Below are positions 27,796-35,843 of a stretch of DNA of 44,364 bases, one piece after another. The first letter of the stretch is position 1, and every line of letters begins with the position of its first letter. A program made the translations under genes and the position numbers. The DNA is from Sciscionella sediminilitoris. Its GTDB lineage: Bacteria > Actinomycetota > Actinomycetes > Mycobacteriales > Pseudonocardiaceae. The notes under the pieces were generated by a model. It was not told the origin of the DNA and ran no database searches. It saw nothing but the letters and a program-made list of their open reading frames with translations. Location: the NCBI RefSeq assembly GCF_000737195.2, contig NZ_JALM01000061.1, positions 1-44,364 of the forward strand, in the 5' to 3' direction.

Positions 27796-29274
27796 GTGGA
27801 GGAACTCGGCGAGGTACTCGGAGTCGGCGCGCTCGTTCTGTTGCTCGCGGTGCTCGCCGTCCGGGTCTCCTCCCGCCTCGGTCTTCCCTCCCTGCTGCTC
27901 TATCTCGGCATCGGGGTCGTGCTCGGCGAATCCGGTTTCGGCATCGAGTTCAGCAACGCCAAACTGACCGAATCACTCGGCATCGCCGCGCTCGTGCTCA
28001 TCCTGACCGAAGGCGGTATCACCACCAAATGGCGCGAGGTCCGGCCCGCGCTCGGGGTGGGGATCGCGCTGTCCACGGGCGCGGTGATCGTGTCCATCGG
28101 GATCGCCGGAACCGCGCTGCACTATCTGCTCGACCTCGACTGGCGCACCGCACTGCTCTGGGGCGCGGTGCTCTCCTCGACCGATGCGGCCGCCGTGTTC
28201 AGCGTGCTGCGCACCGTGGGGGTACCCAAACGCATCGCCGGGGCACTCGAGCTCGAATCCGGCCTCAACGACGCCCCGGTCTACCTTGCCGTCGTGCTGC
28301 TCGCCTCGGGTGCCCCGCTCGGCTGGCAGACCCCGCTGCTCGTGGTCTACGAACTCGTCGCGGGCGCGATCATCGGCGGCCTGCTCGGGCTCGGCGGATC
28401 CTGGCTGCTGCGGCACGCCGCGCTGCCCTCCACCGGTCTGTACCCGCTCGCCGCCGTGGCCATCTGCGTGCTCGCCTACGCCACCGGCGAGCTCGCGGGC
28501 GCCTCCGGGCTGCTCGCCACCTACGTGTCCGGGGTGGTGCTCGGGAACTCCCAGCTGCCGCACCGCTCGGACACGCTGTCCTTCGCCGAGGGACTCGGCT
28601 GGCTCGCCCAGATCGGACTGTTCGTGCTGCTCGGGCTGTACATGTCCCCGGAGAGGATGCTCGAGGCGATCCTGCCGGGCATCGTGGCCGGACTGGTGCT
28701 GTTGCTGCTCGCCCGGCCCGCCTCGGTGTTCCTGTCCACGGCGCCGTTCCGGCTGCCCTGGCGCGAACAGATATTCCTGTCCTGGTCCGGGCTGCGCGGG
28801 GCGGTGCCCATCGTGCTCGCCATGATCCCGCTCACCGAGGGAGCACCGCGCGCTGAGCTGCTCGTGAACACGGTCTTCGTGCTCGTCGTGCTGCTCACCC
28901 TGTTCCAGGGCGGCACCCTCCCGGTACTCGCCCGGATCCTCGGCCTGCGCCAGCGCGGCCAGCCGACCGAACTCGAAGTGGACGCCGCACCACTGGACAC
29001 CCTCGGCGCCGAACTGCTGCAGGTGCGCATCCAGGAGAGCTCCAAACTGCACGGTGTCTACCTCTCCGAACTGCGGCTGCCCAAAGGGGCGACGGTCAGC
29101 CTCGTGGTGCGCGAGGGCGAGGGATTCACCCCGGACTCGTCCACCCGGCTGCGGCGGGCCGACCAATTGCTCGTGGTGGCCACCGAAGCCGCGCGGGAGA
29201 AGACCGAACGGCGGATTCGGGCCGTGGACCGGGCGGGTAAGCACGCCGCCTGGCGCGGAGAGACGGGTCGCTGA
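27796..29274 (+). CDS. CPA1-type K+(Na+)/H+ antiporter with TrkA-C domain
   Basis: 492 residues. Twelve or so membrane helices cover residues 1-385. The unwound-helix motif SSTDAAAVFSVLR includes T129-D130, and the ion-site pair N158-D159 is in ESGLNDAPVYL; ND rather than DD fits the electroneutral CPA1 class. A cytoplasmic RCK/TrkA-C domain (about 395-470) ends it, as in NhaP2/CvrA potassium/proton antiporters. It probably exports K+ for proton balance under osmotic or pH stress. GTG 27796 follows GGGAGG. A U-rich terminator lies 56 nt downstream. Confidence 0.85.
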   Translation: MEELGEVLGVGALVLLLAVLAVRVSSRLGLPSLLLYLGIGVVLGESGFGIEFSNAKLTESLGIAALVLILTEGGITTKWREVRPALGVGIALSTGAVIVSIGIAGTALHYLLDLDWRTALLWGAVLSSTDAAAVFSVLRTVGVPKRIAGALELESGLNDAPVYLAVVLLASGAPLGWQTPLLVVYELVAGAIIGGLLGLGGSWLLRHAALPSTGLYPLAAVAICVLAYATGELAGASGLLATYVSGVVLGNSQLPHRSDTLSFAEGLGWLAQIGLFVLLGLYMSPERMLEAILPGIVAGLVLLLLARPASVFLSTAPFRLPWREQIFLSWSGLRGAVPIVLAMIPLTEGAPRAELLVNTVFVLVVLLTLFQGGTLPVLARILGLRQRGQPTELEVDAAPLDTLGAELLQVRIQESSKLHGVYLSELRLPKGATVSLVVREGEGFTPDSSTRLRRADQLLVVATEAAREKTERRIRAVDRAGKHAAWRGETGR

Positions 29275-29329
29275 TCCCCGGGCCGGGATGCTCGGTGGGT
29301 CCGGCCGCGGTGCGAGCTGCGTGGGTGGT

Positions 29330-29350
29330 GAGAGCGGCTTCGCCGCTTTT
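29330..29350 (+). terminator. Rho-independent terminator after the antiporter gene
   Basis: AGCGGC at 29333-29338 pairs with GCCGCT at 29342-29347 around TTC, followed by TTT and extended outward by A-U and G-U pairs. It separates the antiporter from the SAM-IV operon. Confidence 0.7.
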
Positions 29351-29390
29351 CAGAGTTGTGGTCTGGATCTCAGCGCACGGTGTTCGGGGT

Positions 29391-29419
29391 TTACCGGTGC
29401 GCGGCGATTCCGTTATGGT
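29391..29419 (+). promoter_or_regulatory. Promoter of the SAM-IV riboswitch operon
   Basis: TTACCG at 29391-29396 and TATGGT at 29414-29419 are 17 bp apart. The predicted start near 29426 is about 5 nt before the riboswitch P1 stem. Confidence 0.6.
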
Positions 29420-29430
29420 CTTTCGCGAAA

Positions 29431-29535
29431 GGTCATGAGTGCCAGCGACAAGCCCCGGCTAGCTGGCCGGCAACCCTCCTTCCGCGGTGGGGTGCCCCGG
29501 GTGACGACCTGGCCACGTGGGAACGCCACGGGCAA
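29431..29535 (+). ncRNA. SAM-IV riboswitch
   Basis: GGTCATGAGTGCCAGCGACA opens the element at 29431. AGCCCCGGCTAGCTGGCC, GGCAACCCTCC, GCGGTGGGGTGCC and CCGGGTGACGACC follow in the order of the actinobacterial SAM-IV class. P1 pairs GGTC (29431-29434) with GACC near 29506. A further hairpin TGGC...GCCA lies at about 29510-29529. It binds S-adenosylmethionine. GGACCC/GGGTCC (29540-29560) is a later hairpin. GGAGGG before the ATG could pair with CCCTCC in the core, so control may be translational. Confidence 0.9.
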
Positions 29536-29583
29536 GCGCGGACCCCTCGCGGAAGGGTCCTCGACCCCCGGAGGGAAAACTCG

Positions 29584-30927
29584 ATGACCATCGCACCAGT
29601 TCGCCCCGCCACTTACCCCGCCCCGGTGCGCGCCGCCGTTCCCGGTGTCCGCTGCGCCGGGGTGCCCGCCCCGCTCGTGGACGGGCGCCGGGTGGAATAC
29701 GCGAACCTCGATCACGGGGCCAGCGCCCCGTGTCTGGACGCGGTCGCCGATGCCGTGGACGAATTCCTGCCCTACTACGCGAGCGTGCATCGCGGGGCGG
29801 GCTATTTCTCGCAGATCTCCACCAAGGTGTACGAGGGGGCGCGGGCGAGCCTGCGTGCGTTCACCGGGGCGCGCGAGCGGGATGCGGTGGTGTTCACCCG
29901 TAACACCACCGATGCGCTCAACCTGCTCGCCGAATCGGTGCCCCGCGGCACTTCCGTGGTGCTCTTCGACACCGAGCACCACGCGGCCCTGCTTCCCTGG
30001 CGCGGCCGGGTCACCCACGTGCCGACCCCGCGCGATGTCCACAGTGCACTGTCCGAAGTGGACACCGCATTGGCAGAGAGCCCGGAGGGACCGCGGCTGC
30101 TCGTCGTGTGCGGCGCCTCGAACGTGACCGGGGAACTGTGGCCGGTCGCCGAACTCGCCGCGATCGCCCGCCGCCACGGTGCCCGCACCGTGCTCGATGC
30201 GGCCCAGCTCGCCCCGCACCGCCCGGTGGACATCCGCGCGCTCGACGTGGACTACGTGGTGCTCTCCGGGCACAAGTGCTATGCGCCGTACGGGGCCGGT
30301 GCGCTGATCGGCCGCGCGGACTGGCTCAACGCCGCGCAGCCGTACCTCGCGGGCGGGGGCGCCACCAAACTGGTCAACGAGCAGCTCGGGGTCTCCTGGG
30401 CGAAGGTGCCCGAGCGGCACGAGGCCGGTTCGCCGAACGTGGTGGGGGTGCACGCGCTCGCGGTGGCGGCCAAGACCCTCGGGCGCAGCGCCGAGGCGGT
30501 CGCCGAGCACGAGAACGCGTTGCTGGACCGGTTGCGTGCCGGGCTGGCCACGATCCCCGGGGTGCGCGAACTCTCCCTGTTCGACGGTGCGCGCGAGCGG
30601 GTCGGCGTGGTCAGCTTCACCCTGGACGGGATCGAGTCCGGGCTGCTGGCCGCGGTGCTCTCCGCCGAGCACGGGATCGGTGTGCGGGACGGGAAGTTCT
30701 GCGCGCACATCGCCACCGGGCGGCTGCTCGCCGAGTCCGGGGCCGAGGCGGAGACCGCGGTGCGGGTCTCGATCGGGCTCGGCACCCGGGCCGAGCACAT
30801 CGAACGGCTGCTCGCCGCATTGCGTGCGATCGTGCTGTACGGGCCGTCCTGGGACTACGCGATCGTGGACGGGAAGTACGCCCCGAGCCCCGACCCGCGC
30901 CCGCTGCCCGCCTTCCTGGAAGAATAG
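29584..30927 (+). CDS. Class V aminotransferase fold PLP enzyme (cysteine-desulfurase-like)
   Basis: 447 residues, cytoplasmic. The PLP lysine is K231 in [42 protein letters not shown] and [13 protein letters not shown] match the SufS/CsdA-like subgroup of fold-type I enzymes. The late segment [19 protein letters not shown] contains a cysteine near the place of the persulfide-forming residue of desulfurases, but its loop context differs, so the reaction is uncertain. The SAM-IV element directly upstream argues for a role in sulfur or methionine metabolism. ATG 29584 follows GGAGGG; the frame open through the riboswitch is not coding. lspA starts 5 nt later. Confidence 0.8.
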   Translation: MTIAPVRPATYPAPVRAAVPGVRCAGVPAPLVDGRRVEYANLDHGASAPCLDAVADAVDEFLPYYASVHRGAGYFSQISTKVYEGARASLRAFTGARERDAVVFTRNTTDALNLLAESVPRGTSVVLFDTEHHAALLPWRGRVTHVPTPRDVHSALSEVDTALAESPEGPRLLVVCGASNVTGELWPVAELAAIARRHGARTVLDAAQLAPHRPVDIRALDVDYVVLSGHKCYAPYGAGALIGRADWLNAAQPYLAGGGATKLVNEQLGVSWAKVPERHEAGSPNVVGVHALAVAAKTLGRSAEAVAEHENALLDRLRAGLATIPGVRELSLFDGARERVGVVSFTLDGIESGLLAAVLSAEHGIGVRDGKFCAHIATGRLLAESGAEAETAVRVSIGLGTRAEHIERLLAALRAIVLYGPSWDYAIVDGKYAPSPDPRPLPAFLEE

Positions 30928-30932
30928 GCGGG

Positions 30933-31565
30933 GTGAGCGAAGGCGGCGAGGACACGGCGCACCCCGAGGGCGCACGGACGGGGGATGGTCCGGAGGTGGC
31001 CGAACACACCCGGCCGCTGGCCAAACGCAGGATCGGCGTGCTGGCGATCGTCGCCCTGGTCTGGCTCGCCGTGGACGTGGTGAGCAAGCTGCTCATCGTG
31101 GCCAACGTCGAGGGGCACGCCCCGATCAAACTGCTCGGCGGGCTGCTGTGGATCTCGGTGACCCGCAACCCCGGTGCCGCCTTCGGCATGGCCAACGGGA
31201 TGACCTGGGTGCTCTCGCTGATCATGATCGCGGTGATCGTGGCCATCGTCTGGATGGCGCCCCGGTTGCGCTCGACCGGCTGGGCGATCGGGATCGGCCT
31301 GGTCCTGGCCGGGGCGCTGGGCAACCTCGCCGACCGGATCTTCCGCGCACCCGGGCCGCTGCGCGGGCACGTGGTGGACTTTCTGTCCTTCCTGAACCCG
31401 TACGGCACCGGATTCGCGATCTTCAACCTCGCCGACACCGGCATCACCGTCGGCGGTGCGCTGATCGTGCTGCTCGTACTGCTCGGCAGGGACTACGACG
31501 GACGGCGCACCAAGGACAAGCCGGACGACGAGGACGGCAAGTCCGGGAACGGGGCGAAGGCGTGA
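30933..31565 (+). CDS. lspA: Lipoprotein signal peptidase
   Basis: 210 residues, four membrane helices. It cleaves prolipoprotein signal peptides after diacylglyceryl transfer. The catalytic aspartates are D134 in GNLADRIFR and D168 in [19 protein letters not shown] is also typical. N- and C-terminal charged tails (about 30 and 25 residues) are longer than in E. coli. GTG 30933 is 5 nt after the PLP enzyme, so the gene probably shares the SAM-responsive transcript. It overlaps rluD as GTGA. The polyamine-binding lipoprotein in this window is one probable substrate. Confidence 0.95.
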   Translation: MSEGGEDTAHPEGARTGDGPEVAEHTRPLAKRRIGVLAIVALVWLAVDVVSKLLIVANVEGHAPIKLLGGLLWISVTRNPGAAFGMANGMTWVLSLIMIAVIVAIVWMAPRLRSTGWAIGIGLVLAGALGNLADRIFRAPGPLRGHVVDFLSFLNPYGTGFAIFNLADTGITVGGALIVLLVLLGRDYDGRRTKDKPDDEDGKSGNGAKA

Positions 31566-32488
31566 GGCAGCAGCGCACCCTCCCGGTCCCCGAAGGGCTC
31601 GCCGGGATGCGGGTGGACGCGGGCCTGGCGAAACTGCTCGGTCTGTCCAGGACGGTCGCCGCCGAGCTGGCCGCCGAGGGCGATGTGCTGCTCGACGGGT
31701 CCGCGGTGGGCAAGTCCGACCGGCTGGTGCCCGGGGCCTGGCTGGATGTGACCCTGCCGGAACCGGAGCAGCCGCTGCGCGCGCGTCCCGAACCGGTCGA
31801 CGGGCTGCGCATCGTGGCAGAGGACGACGACCTGATCGTGGTGGACAAACCGGTCGGGGTGGCCGTGCATCCCTCGCCCGGCTGGACCGGCCCCACCGTG
31901 ATCGGCGGGCTCGCCGCCTCCGGGGTGCACCTGGCCGAATCGGGTGCCGCCGAACGCCAGGGCGTGGTGCACCGCCTGGATGTCGGCACCACCGGCGTGA
32001 TGGTGCTCGCCAAGAGCGAGCGCGCCTACACCCTGCTCAAGCGCGCGTTCAAGGAACGGACCGTGGACAAGGTCTATCACGCGGTCGTGCAAGGGCATCC
32101 GGATCCCACGCAGGGCACCATCGACGCACCCATCGACCGGCATCCGCGGCACGACTACAAGTTCGCGGTCGTGGAGGGCGGGAAACCGAGCGTGACCCAC
32201 TACGAGGTCATCGAGGCCTTCCCGGCGGCCTCCCTGGTCGAGGTGCACCTGGAGACCGGTCGTACGCACCAGATCCGGGTGCACTTCTCCGCGCTGCGCC
32301 ATCCCTGCGCCGGCGATGTCACCTACGGTGCCGATCCGCGGCTGGCCGAGCAGCTCGGGCTCACCCGCCAGTGGCTGCACGCGCACGAACTCTCCTTCGA
32401 GCACCCCGGCGACGGCAGGCGGGTGTCCTATTCGAGCGAGTACCCGGCCGATCTGGCCGCCGCGCTGGAGAAGCTGCGCAGCGCCTGA
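31562..32488 (+). CDS. RluD-family rRNA pseudouridine synthase
   Basis: 308 residues. An S4-like RNA-binding domain (about 1-65) precedes a pseudouridine synthase domain. The catalytic aspartate is D140 in [27 protein letters not shown] and [13 protein letters not shown] are RluA/RluD-family motifs. The likely target is 23S rRNA uridines, but the exact site cannot be read from sequence. The GTG overlaps the lspA stop; lspA-rluD pairing is widespread. It converges with the next gene, only 7 nt between stops and no clear terminator. Confidence 0.92.
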   Translation: MRQQRTLPVPEGLAGMRVDAGLAKLLGLSRTVAAELAAEGDVLLDGSAVGKSDRLVPGAWLDVTLPEPEQPLRARPEPVDGLRIVAEDDDLIVVDKPVGVAVHPSPGWTGPTVIGGLAASGVHLAESGAAERQGVVHRLDVGTTGVMVLAKSERAYTLLKRAFKERTVDKVYHAVVQGHPDPTQGTIDAPIDRHPRHDYKFAVVEGGKPSVTHYEVIEAFPAASLVEVHLETGRTHQIRVHFSALRHPCAGDVTYGADPRLAEQLGLTRQWLHAHELSFEHPGDGRRVSYSSEYPADLAAALEKLRSA

Positions 32489-32495
32489 AAGTTCG

Positions 32496-33566
32496 CTACA
32501 GCTCCCAGGTGAGCCCGCCGCGCTGCGAGTCGGGGCGGGCCAGCCAGCGGATCTCGAGGACACGGGTGCGCTCGTTGAGGATGTAGACCGCGTGCCCGCC
32601 GACGGTTTCCCCGGGCGGAACCCCCATCGTGTGCGGTGGCCGCGAGGACAGCGAGATCGCCGCCTTGCCGATGGAGTGCCCCTCCGCGGTGTAGAGCATC
32701 AGATACTGATCGGGCAGCGTCTGGTACGTGCGGGAGCCGCGATTGGTGAGCTCGGTGTGCACCACGACCGCGCGCTCGGTCCCGCCGAGGGTGTACCCGG
32801 CCGCGGTGTAGAGGGAATCGGCGGGATCCACCACCTCGACGAGCCGGACGCTGATCGGATCACCCTCCAGTCCCGTGGTGTCCAGCCGTTCGCCGACCTT
32901 CCCGCTGGCGGCCGGGCCGTCCGGGTTGTTCGGGCCCGGCTTCTCCGTGCCCGCGACCGGTTTGTCCCCACGCGTCCAGGACGCGCTCTGCGGCGGCCCG
33001 AAGATGCTGAGCGGATCGTCGGACGGCGGATCCTGGGGCGCGGGCGGCTCGGCGACCGCGGGAATGCGCGCCACCGAACCCGCCTGCTGCGGTGCGGCGG
33101 CCGGATAGGGCCCGCTCTGCGCGCCCGGCTGCGGATACGGCCCTGGCTGCTGTGCCGGATGGTGAACCGGACTCGGCGCCGGATAGGGGCCGGGAGCCGG
33201 ATAGGGCGCCGCCTGGTTCGGCGCCGGGTACGGCTGGGGCGGCTGCTGCGCCGGGTAGCCGGGCCGGGCGTATCCGGGATGCTGCTGGCCCGGGTACTGC
33301 TGGCCGGGGTACTGGCTGCCCGGATGCTGGGGCTGGCGTTGCGCGGCCTGAGCGGCGGCGACCGTCCCGCGCAGCCGTTGCTGATCGCATTCCGCGCCGA
33401 CCACGAGCGGGAGCCCGCTCGCCGAGAGGTTGATCAACCGGGTGGCCACCTCGCGGGGGTCCATCCCGAGGCGCGCGGCGAACTCGTGCACGGCCCCCTT
33501 GCCTTCCTCGGCGAGCAGCGCCAGCAGTCGCAGATCGGCGGGATCGGTGGGGTTCGGCATGGTCAC
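32496..33566 (-). CDS. Winged-helix / Pro-Gln-rich / Ig-like three-part protein
   Basis: 356 residues. Residues 8-60 form an AsnC/Lrp-like winged helix (DLRLLALLAEEGKGAVHEFA then EVATRLINLSASGLPL). Residues 70-190 are Pro/Gln/Tyr/Gly repeats (PGQQYPGQQ, PYPAPGPYPAP). Residues 215-356 are beta-rich and resemble DUF4352-type Ig-like domains (LVEVVDPADSLYTAAGYTLG, VVVHTELTNRG, YQTLPDQYLML, RWLARPD). No signal peptide or membrane helix is seen, although Ig-like domains are usually extracellular. Function unknown. GTG 33566 has TAGCGT ending 6 nt upstream, suggesting a leaderless message; ATG 33560 is an alternative. Confidence 0.65.
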   Translation of the reverse strand: MTMPNPTDPADLRLLALLAEEGKGAVHEFAARLGMDPREVATRLINLSASGLPLVVGAECDQQRLRGTVAAAQAAQRQPQHPGSQYPGQQYPGQQHPGYARPGYPAQQPPQPYPAPNQAAPYPAPGPYPAPSPVHHPAQQPGPYPQPGAQSGPYPAAAPQQAGSVARIPAVAEPPAPQDPPSDDPLSIFGPPQSASWTRGDKPVAGTEKPGPNNPDGPAASGKVGERLDTTGLEGDPISVRLVEVVDPADSLYTAAGYTLGGTERAVVVHTELTNRGSRTYQTLPDQYLMLYTAEGHSIGKAAISLSSRPPHTMGVPPGETVGGHAVYILNERTRVLEIRWLARPDSQRGGLTWEL

Positions 33567-33572
33567 GTGCGC

Positions 33573-33578
33573 ACGCTA
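33573..33578 (-). promoter_or_regulatory. -10 element for a leaderless start of the winged-helix gene
   Basis: Read on the minus strand, TAGCGT is followed by GCGCAC and then the GTG start, so transcription would begin at or next to the start codon. No Shine-Dalgarno is present. The -35 is poor. Confidence 0.45.
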
Positions 33579-33624
33579 CCCCGATCGGGCGGGTCCGGTG
33601 CGGGGGAGGTGCGGGGCCGGAGCA

Positions 33625-33667
33625 TTGCCCGCCCGCCCGCGAGAAGATACCGTCAGTACTGCAGGTA
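33625..33667 (+). promoter_or_regulatory. Promoter and palindromic operator of the flavin monooxygenase
   Basis: TTGCCC at 33625-33630 and TACCGT at 33648-33653 are 17 bp apart. TACCGTCAGTACTGCAGGTA at 33648-33667 is a 20-bp dyad with 16 of 20 positions symmetric, centred on the perfect CAGTACTG. It covers the -10 and the predicted start near 33660, as expected for a TetR-type repressor site. An outer 11-bp inverted repeat (33633-33643 and 33675-33685) has nearly the same centre. Confidence 0.55.
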
Positions 33668-33697
33668 AGTCATCCTCGCGGGCGGCAAGGAGGCCGT

Positions 33698-35266
33698 ATG
33701 CGCACCGAAAACGAGCGGGACGGGACCGGGATCGTCACCGAGATCGCGATTGTCGGCAGCGGATTCTCCGGCATGTGCACCGCGATCAAGCTCGCCGAGG
33801 CCGGGATCACCGACTACGTGATCCTGGAGAAGGCCGAGGAGGTCGGCGGCACCTGGCGGGAGAACACCTACCCGGGCTGCACCGTGGATGTGGCCTCCCC
33901 GCTCTACTCGTTCTCCTTCGAACCGAACCCGGACTGGTCGCGCACCTACGCCGGGCAGGAGGAGCTGCTCGGCTACGCACGCAAGCTCGCCGCCAAGTAC
34001 CGGCTGCGCGAGCGCACCCGGTTCGGCACCGAGGTGCTGGGCGGCAGCTTCGACGAGGACGAGGGCATGTGGTCGCTGGAGACCTCGGGTGTCCCGGTGC
34101 GCGCCCGGATCGTGGTGCTCGCCTGTATCAGCCTGCATTTCCCGCACATTCCCGACATTCCGGGGCGGGACCGATTCACCGGGCCCTCGTTCCATTCCGC
34201 GCGCTGGCGCCACGACTACGACGTCACCGGGAAACGCATCGCCTCGTTCGGCACCGGGGCGAGCGCGGTGCAGTTCGTGCCGCAACTGGCCAAGCGTGCG
34301 GAGCGGCTCACCGTGTACCAGCGTTCGGCGGGCTGGGTACTGCCCAAACTCGACCTGGAGCTGACCGCTCCGGTCCGGGCCGCGTTCCGCAACCTCCCAC
34401 TGGCGCAGAAAGCCTTGCGTGCCGCCATTTTCAGCGGACACGAGCTGTTGCACCACGCGCAGTTCAATCCCCGGCTGCTCGGTGCCTTCGAGGCGCTGTG
34501 CCTGCGCGCGCTGCGCAACCAGGTGCCCGATCCGGAGACCCGCGCGAAGCTCACCCCGGACTACCGGTTCTCCTGCAAACGGCCCATGGTGGCGAACAAC
34601 TACTACCGCACGTTCGCCCGGGACAACGTGGACCTGATCACCGACCGGGTCACCGAGATCGACGAGACCGGGGTCATCGACGAGACCGGGCGGCGCACCG
34701 AGGTGGACGCGATCGTCTGGGGTACCGGATTCCACGTGCAGGACATGTACAAGTACTTCCCGGATCTGCGCGTGGACGGGGATTCGCTCGTGGACCGGAT
34801 CGACCGGGAGGGCCTGGAAGGGTACCGGGGGATCGCGATGCGCGGGGCGCCGAACGTGTTCACCATCGTCGGGCCGAACTCGGTACTCGCGCACACCTCG
34901 TTCCTGCTGACCATCGAGGCGAACAGCGCGCACGTGGTCCGGCTGATCTCCGCGATGCGCAGACAGGGGATCAGCCGCATCGAGGTCGGTGAGCGCGCGC
35001 AACGGGAATTCACCGAATGGGCGCACGGAAAACTGCGCGAGGCGGTGTGGTCCATCGGTGGCTGCACGAGCTATTTCATCGACGAGAACCGGGTCAACCG
35101 GATCGCCTGGCCGGGATCGGCGCCGCACCAGCGCCTGACGATGCGCGGGATCGATCTGCGGCAGTTCGACGTCCGCTACGGTCAGGGACGCACCGCTGGC
35201 CGGTCCGGGTGGTCGAAGCGGACGAGCACATCGGCGCTGGCCTCGGGATCGAATTCGGCGCGGTAG
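33698..35266 (+). CDS. Flavin-containing Baeyer-Villiger-type monooxygenase
   Basis: 522 residues. An FAD Rossmann motif GSGFSG is at 20-25 and the NADPH-binding motif GTGASA at 185-190. The Baeyer-Villiger fingerprint FxGxxxHxxxW is met by FTGPSFHSARW at 160-170, but the next residue is Arg instead of the usual Pro or Asp. VGGTWRENTYPGC is also family-typical. These enzymes insert oxygen into ketones or oxidise heteroatoms; the substrate is unknown. The ATG follows AAGGAGG. The last 85 nt overlap the 3' end of the convergent gene, and the tail after about residue 490 is low-complexity Ser/Arg-rich. Confidence 0.85.
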   Translation: MRTENERDGTGIVTEIAIVGSGFSGMCTAIKLAEAGITDYVILEKAEEVGGTWRENTYPGCTVDVASPLYSFSFEPNPDWSRTYAGQEELLGYARKLAAKYRLRERTRFGTEVLGGSFDEDEGMWSLETSGVPVRARIVVLACISLHFPHIPDIPGRDRFTGPSFHSARWRHDYDVTGKRIASFGTGASAVQFVPQLAKRAERLTVYQRSAGWVLPKLDLELTAPVRAAFRNLPLAQKALRAAIFSGHELLHHAQFNPRLLGAFEALCLRALRNQVPDPETRAKLTPDYRFSCKRPMVANNYYRTFARDNVDLITDRVTEIDETGVIDETGRRTEVDAIVWGTGFHVQDMYKYFPDLRVDGDSLVDRIDREGLEGYRGIAMRGAPNVFTIVGPNSVLAHTSFLLTIEANSAHVVRLISAMRRQGISRIEVGERAQREFTEWAHGKLREAVWSIGGCTSYFIDENRVNRIAWPGSAPHQRLTMRGIDLRQFDVRYGQGRTAGRSGWSKRTSTSALASGSNSAR

Positions 35267-35799
35267 CGGCGGAAAGCGGGCAGTGTCCAGCGATCCCGCG
35301 CGGGCAGCTCACGCTCCAGGGTGCGCTCGGAAAGACCGAGGTGCACCGTGAGATCGCTGGGAAAACCCTTGTGCAGCAACAAGGTTCCGGCGAGTAGCAG
35401 TACCGCGTGCTCCGGCTGCTCGCGGTACTCGGCCCGGGTGGCGCGGTCGGTGCGTGCGTCCCACAGGGACGGGAGCACCGAGCACGGGCCGGTGCGGGTC
35501 CACCGGTCGAAGACCTCGCGGCGCAGACCGGTGGCGTCGAGCCAGTCCTCGTAGTAGGAGTCCGGATCCTCCCGGCCGCGCTCGAGCCGCAGCGAGGCGG
35601 GCAGCAGGAAATCCCGCGCGTCCACCCGCTGCACCGGAAAACCCCGTTCCCGCAAGGGATCCACGAGATCCTCGGCGAACCGCTCGGGTTCGGCGAGCGG
35701 AGCGGCGTCCACGAGCACCGCGCAACGCCCGGTGCGGGCGCGGTCCCCGATCTGCTCGGCCAGCTCGGTACGCAGCGCCTCCGGGGTGATCGCCCGCAT
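35182..35799 (-). CDS. Uridine-kinase-like protein lacking a visible P-loop
   Basis: 205 residues. The overall layout is that of actinobacterial proteins often labelled uridine kinase: CAVLVDAAPLAEPERFAEDL at the N-terminus, then DARDFLLPAS, DSYYEDWLD and VLLLAGTLLLHKGFPSDLTVH. The usual GxxxxGKS/T loop is replaced by AAPLAEPERFA, without the lysine, so ATP-dependent kinase activity is doubtful. It may bind nucleotides differently or have another role. The start ATG 35799 faces the hydrolase gene only 44 nt away. The 3' end overlaps the monooxygenase gene by 85 nt. Confidence 0.6.
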   Translation of the reverse strand: MRAITPEALRTELAEQIGDRARTGRCAVLVDAAPLAEPERFAEDLVDPLRERGFPVQRVDARDFLLPASLRLERGREDPDSYYEDWLDATGLRREVFDRWTRTGPCSVLPSLWDARTDRATRAEYREQPEHAVLLLAGTLLLHKGFPSDLTVHLGLSERTLERELPARDRWTLPAFRRYRAEFDPEASADVLVRFDHPDRPAVRP

Positions 35800-35808
35800 C
35801 GATCCTCC

Positions 35809-35837
35809 TTGCCGTGCTTTTTCCGGGTGGCTACCGT
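35809..35837 (+). promoter_or_regulatory. Promoter giving a leaderless hydrolase mRNA
   Basis: TTGCCG at 35809-35814 and TACCGT at 35832-35837 are exactly 17 bp apart, and the -10 ends 6 nt before ATG 35844. The transcript should start at the start codon. There is no Shine-Dalgarno. Confidence 0.65.
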
Positions 35838-35843
35838 GATCCG

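Noticed and set aside
29356-29583. N-terminal extension of the PLP enzyme through the SAM-IV riboswitch
   Set aside because: The region is a conserved RNA aptamer with its own promoter just upstream, so it is untranslated leader.
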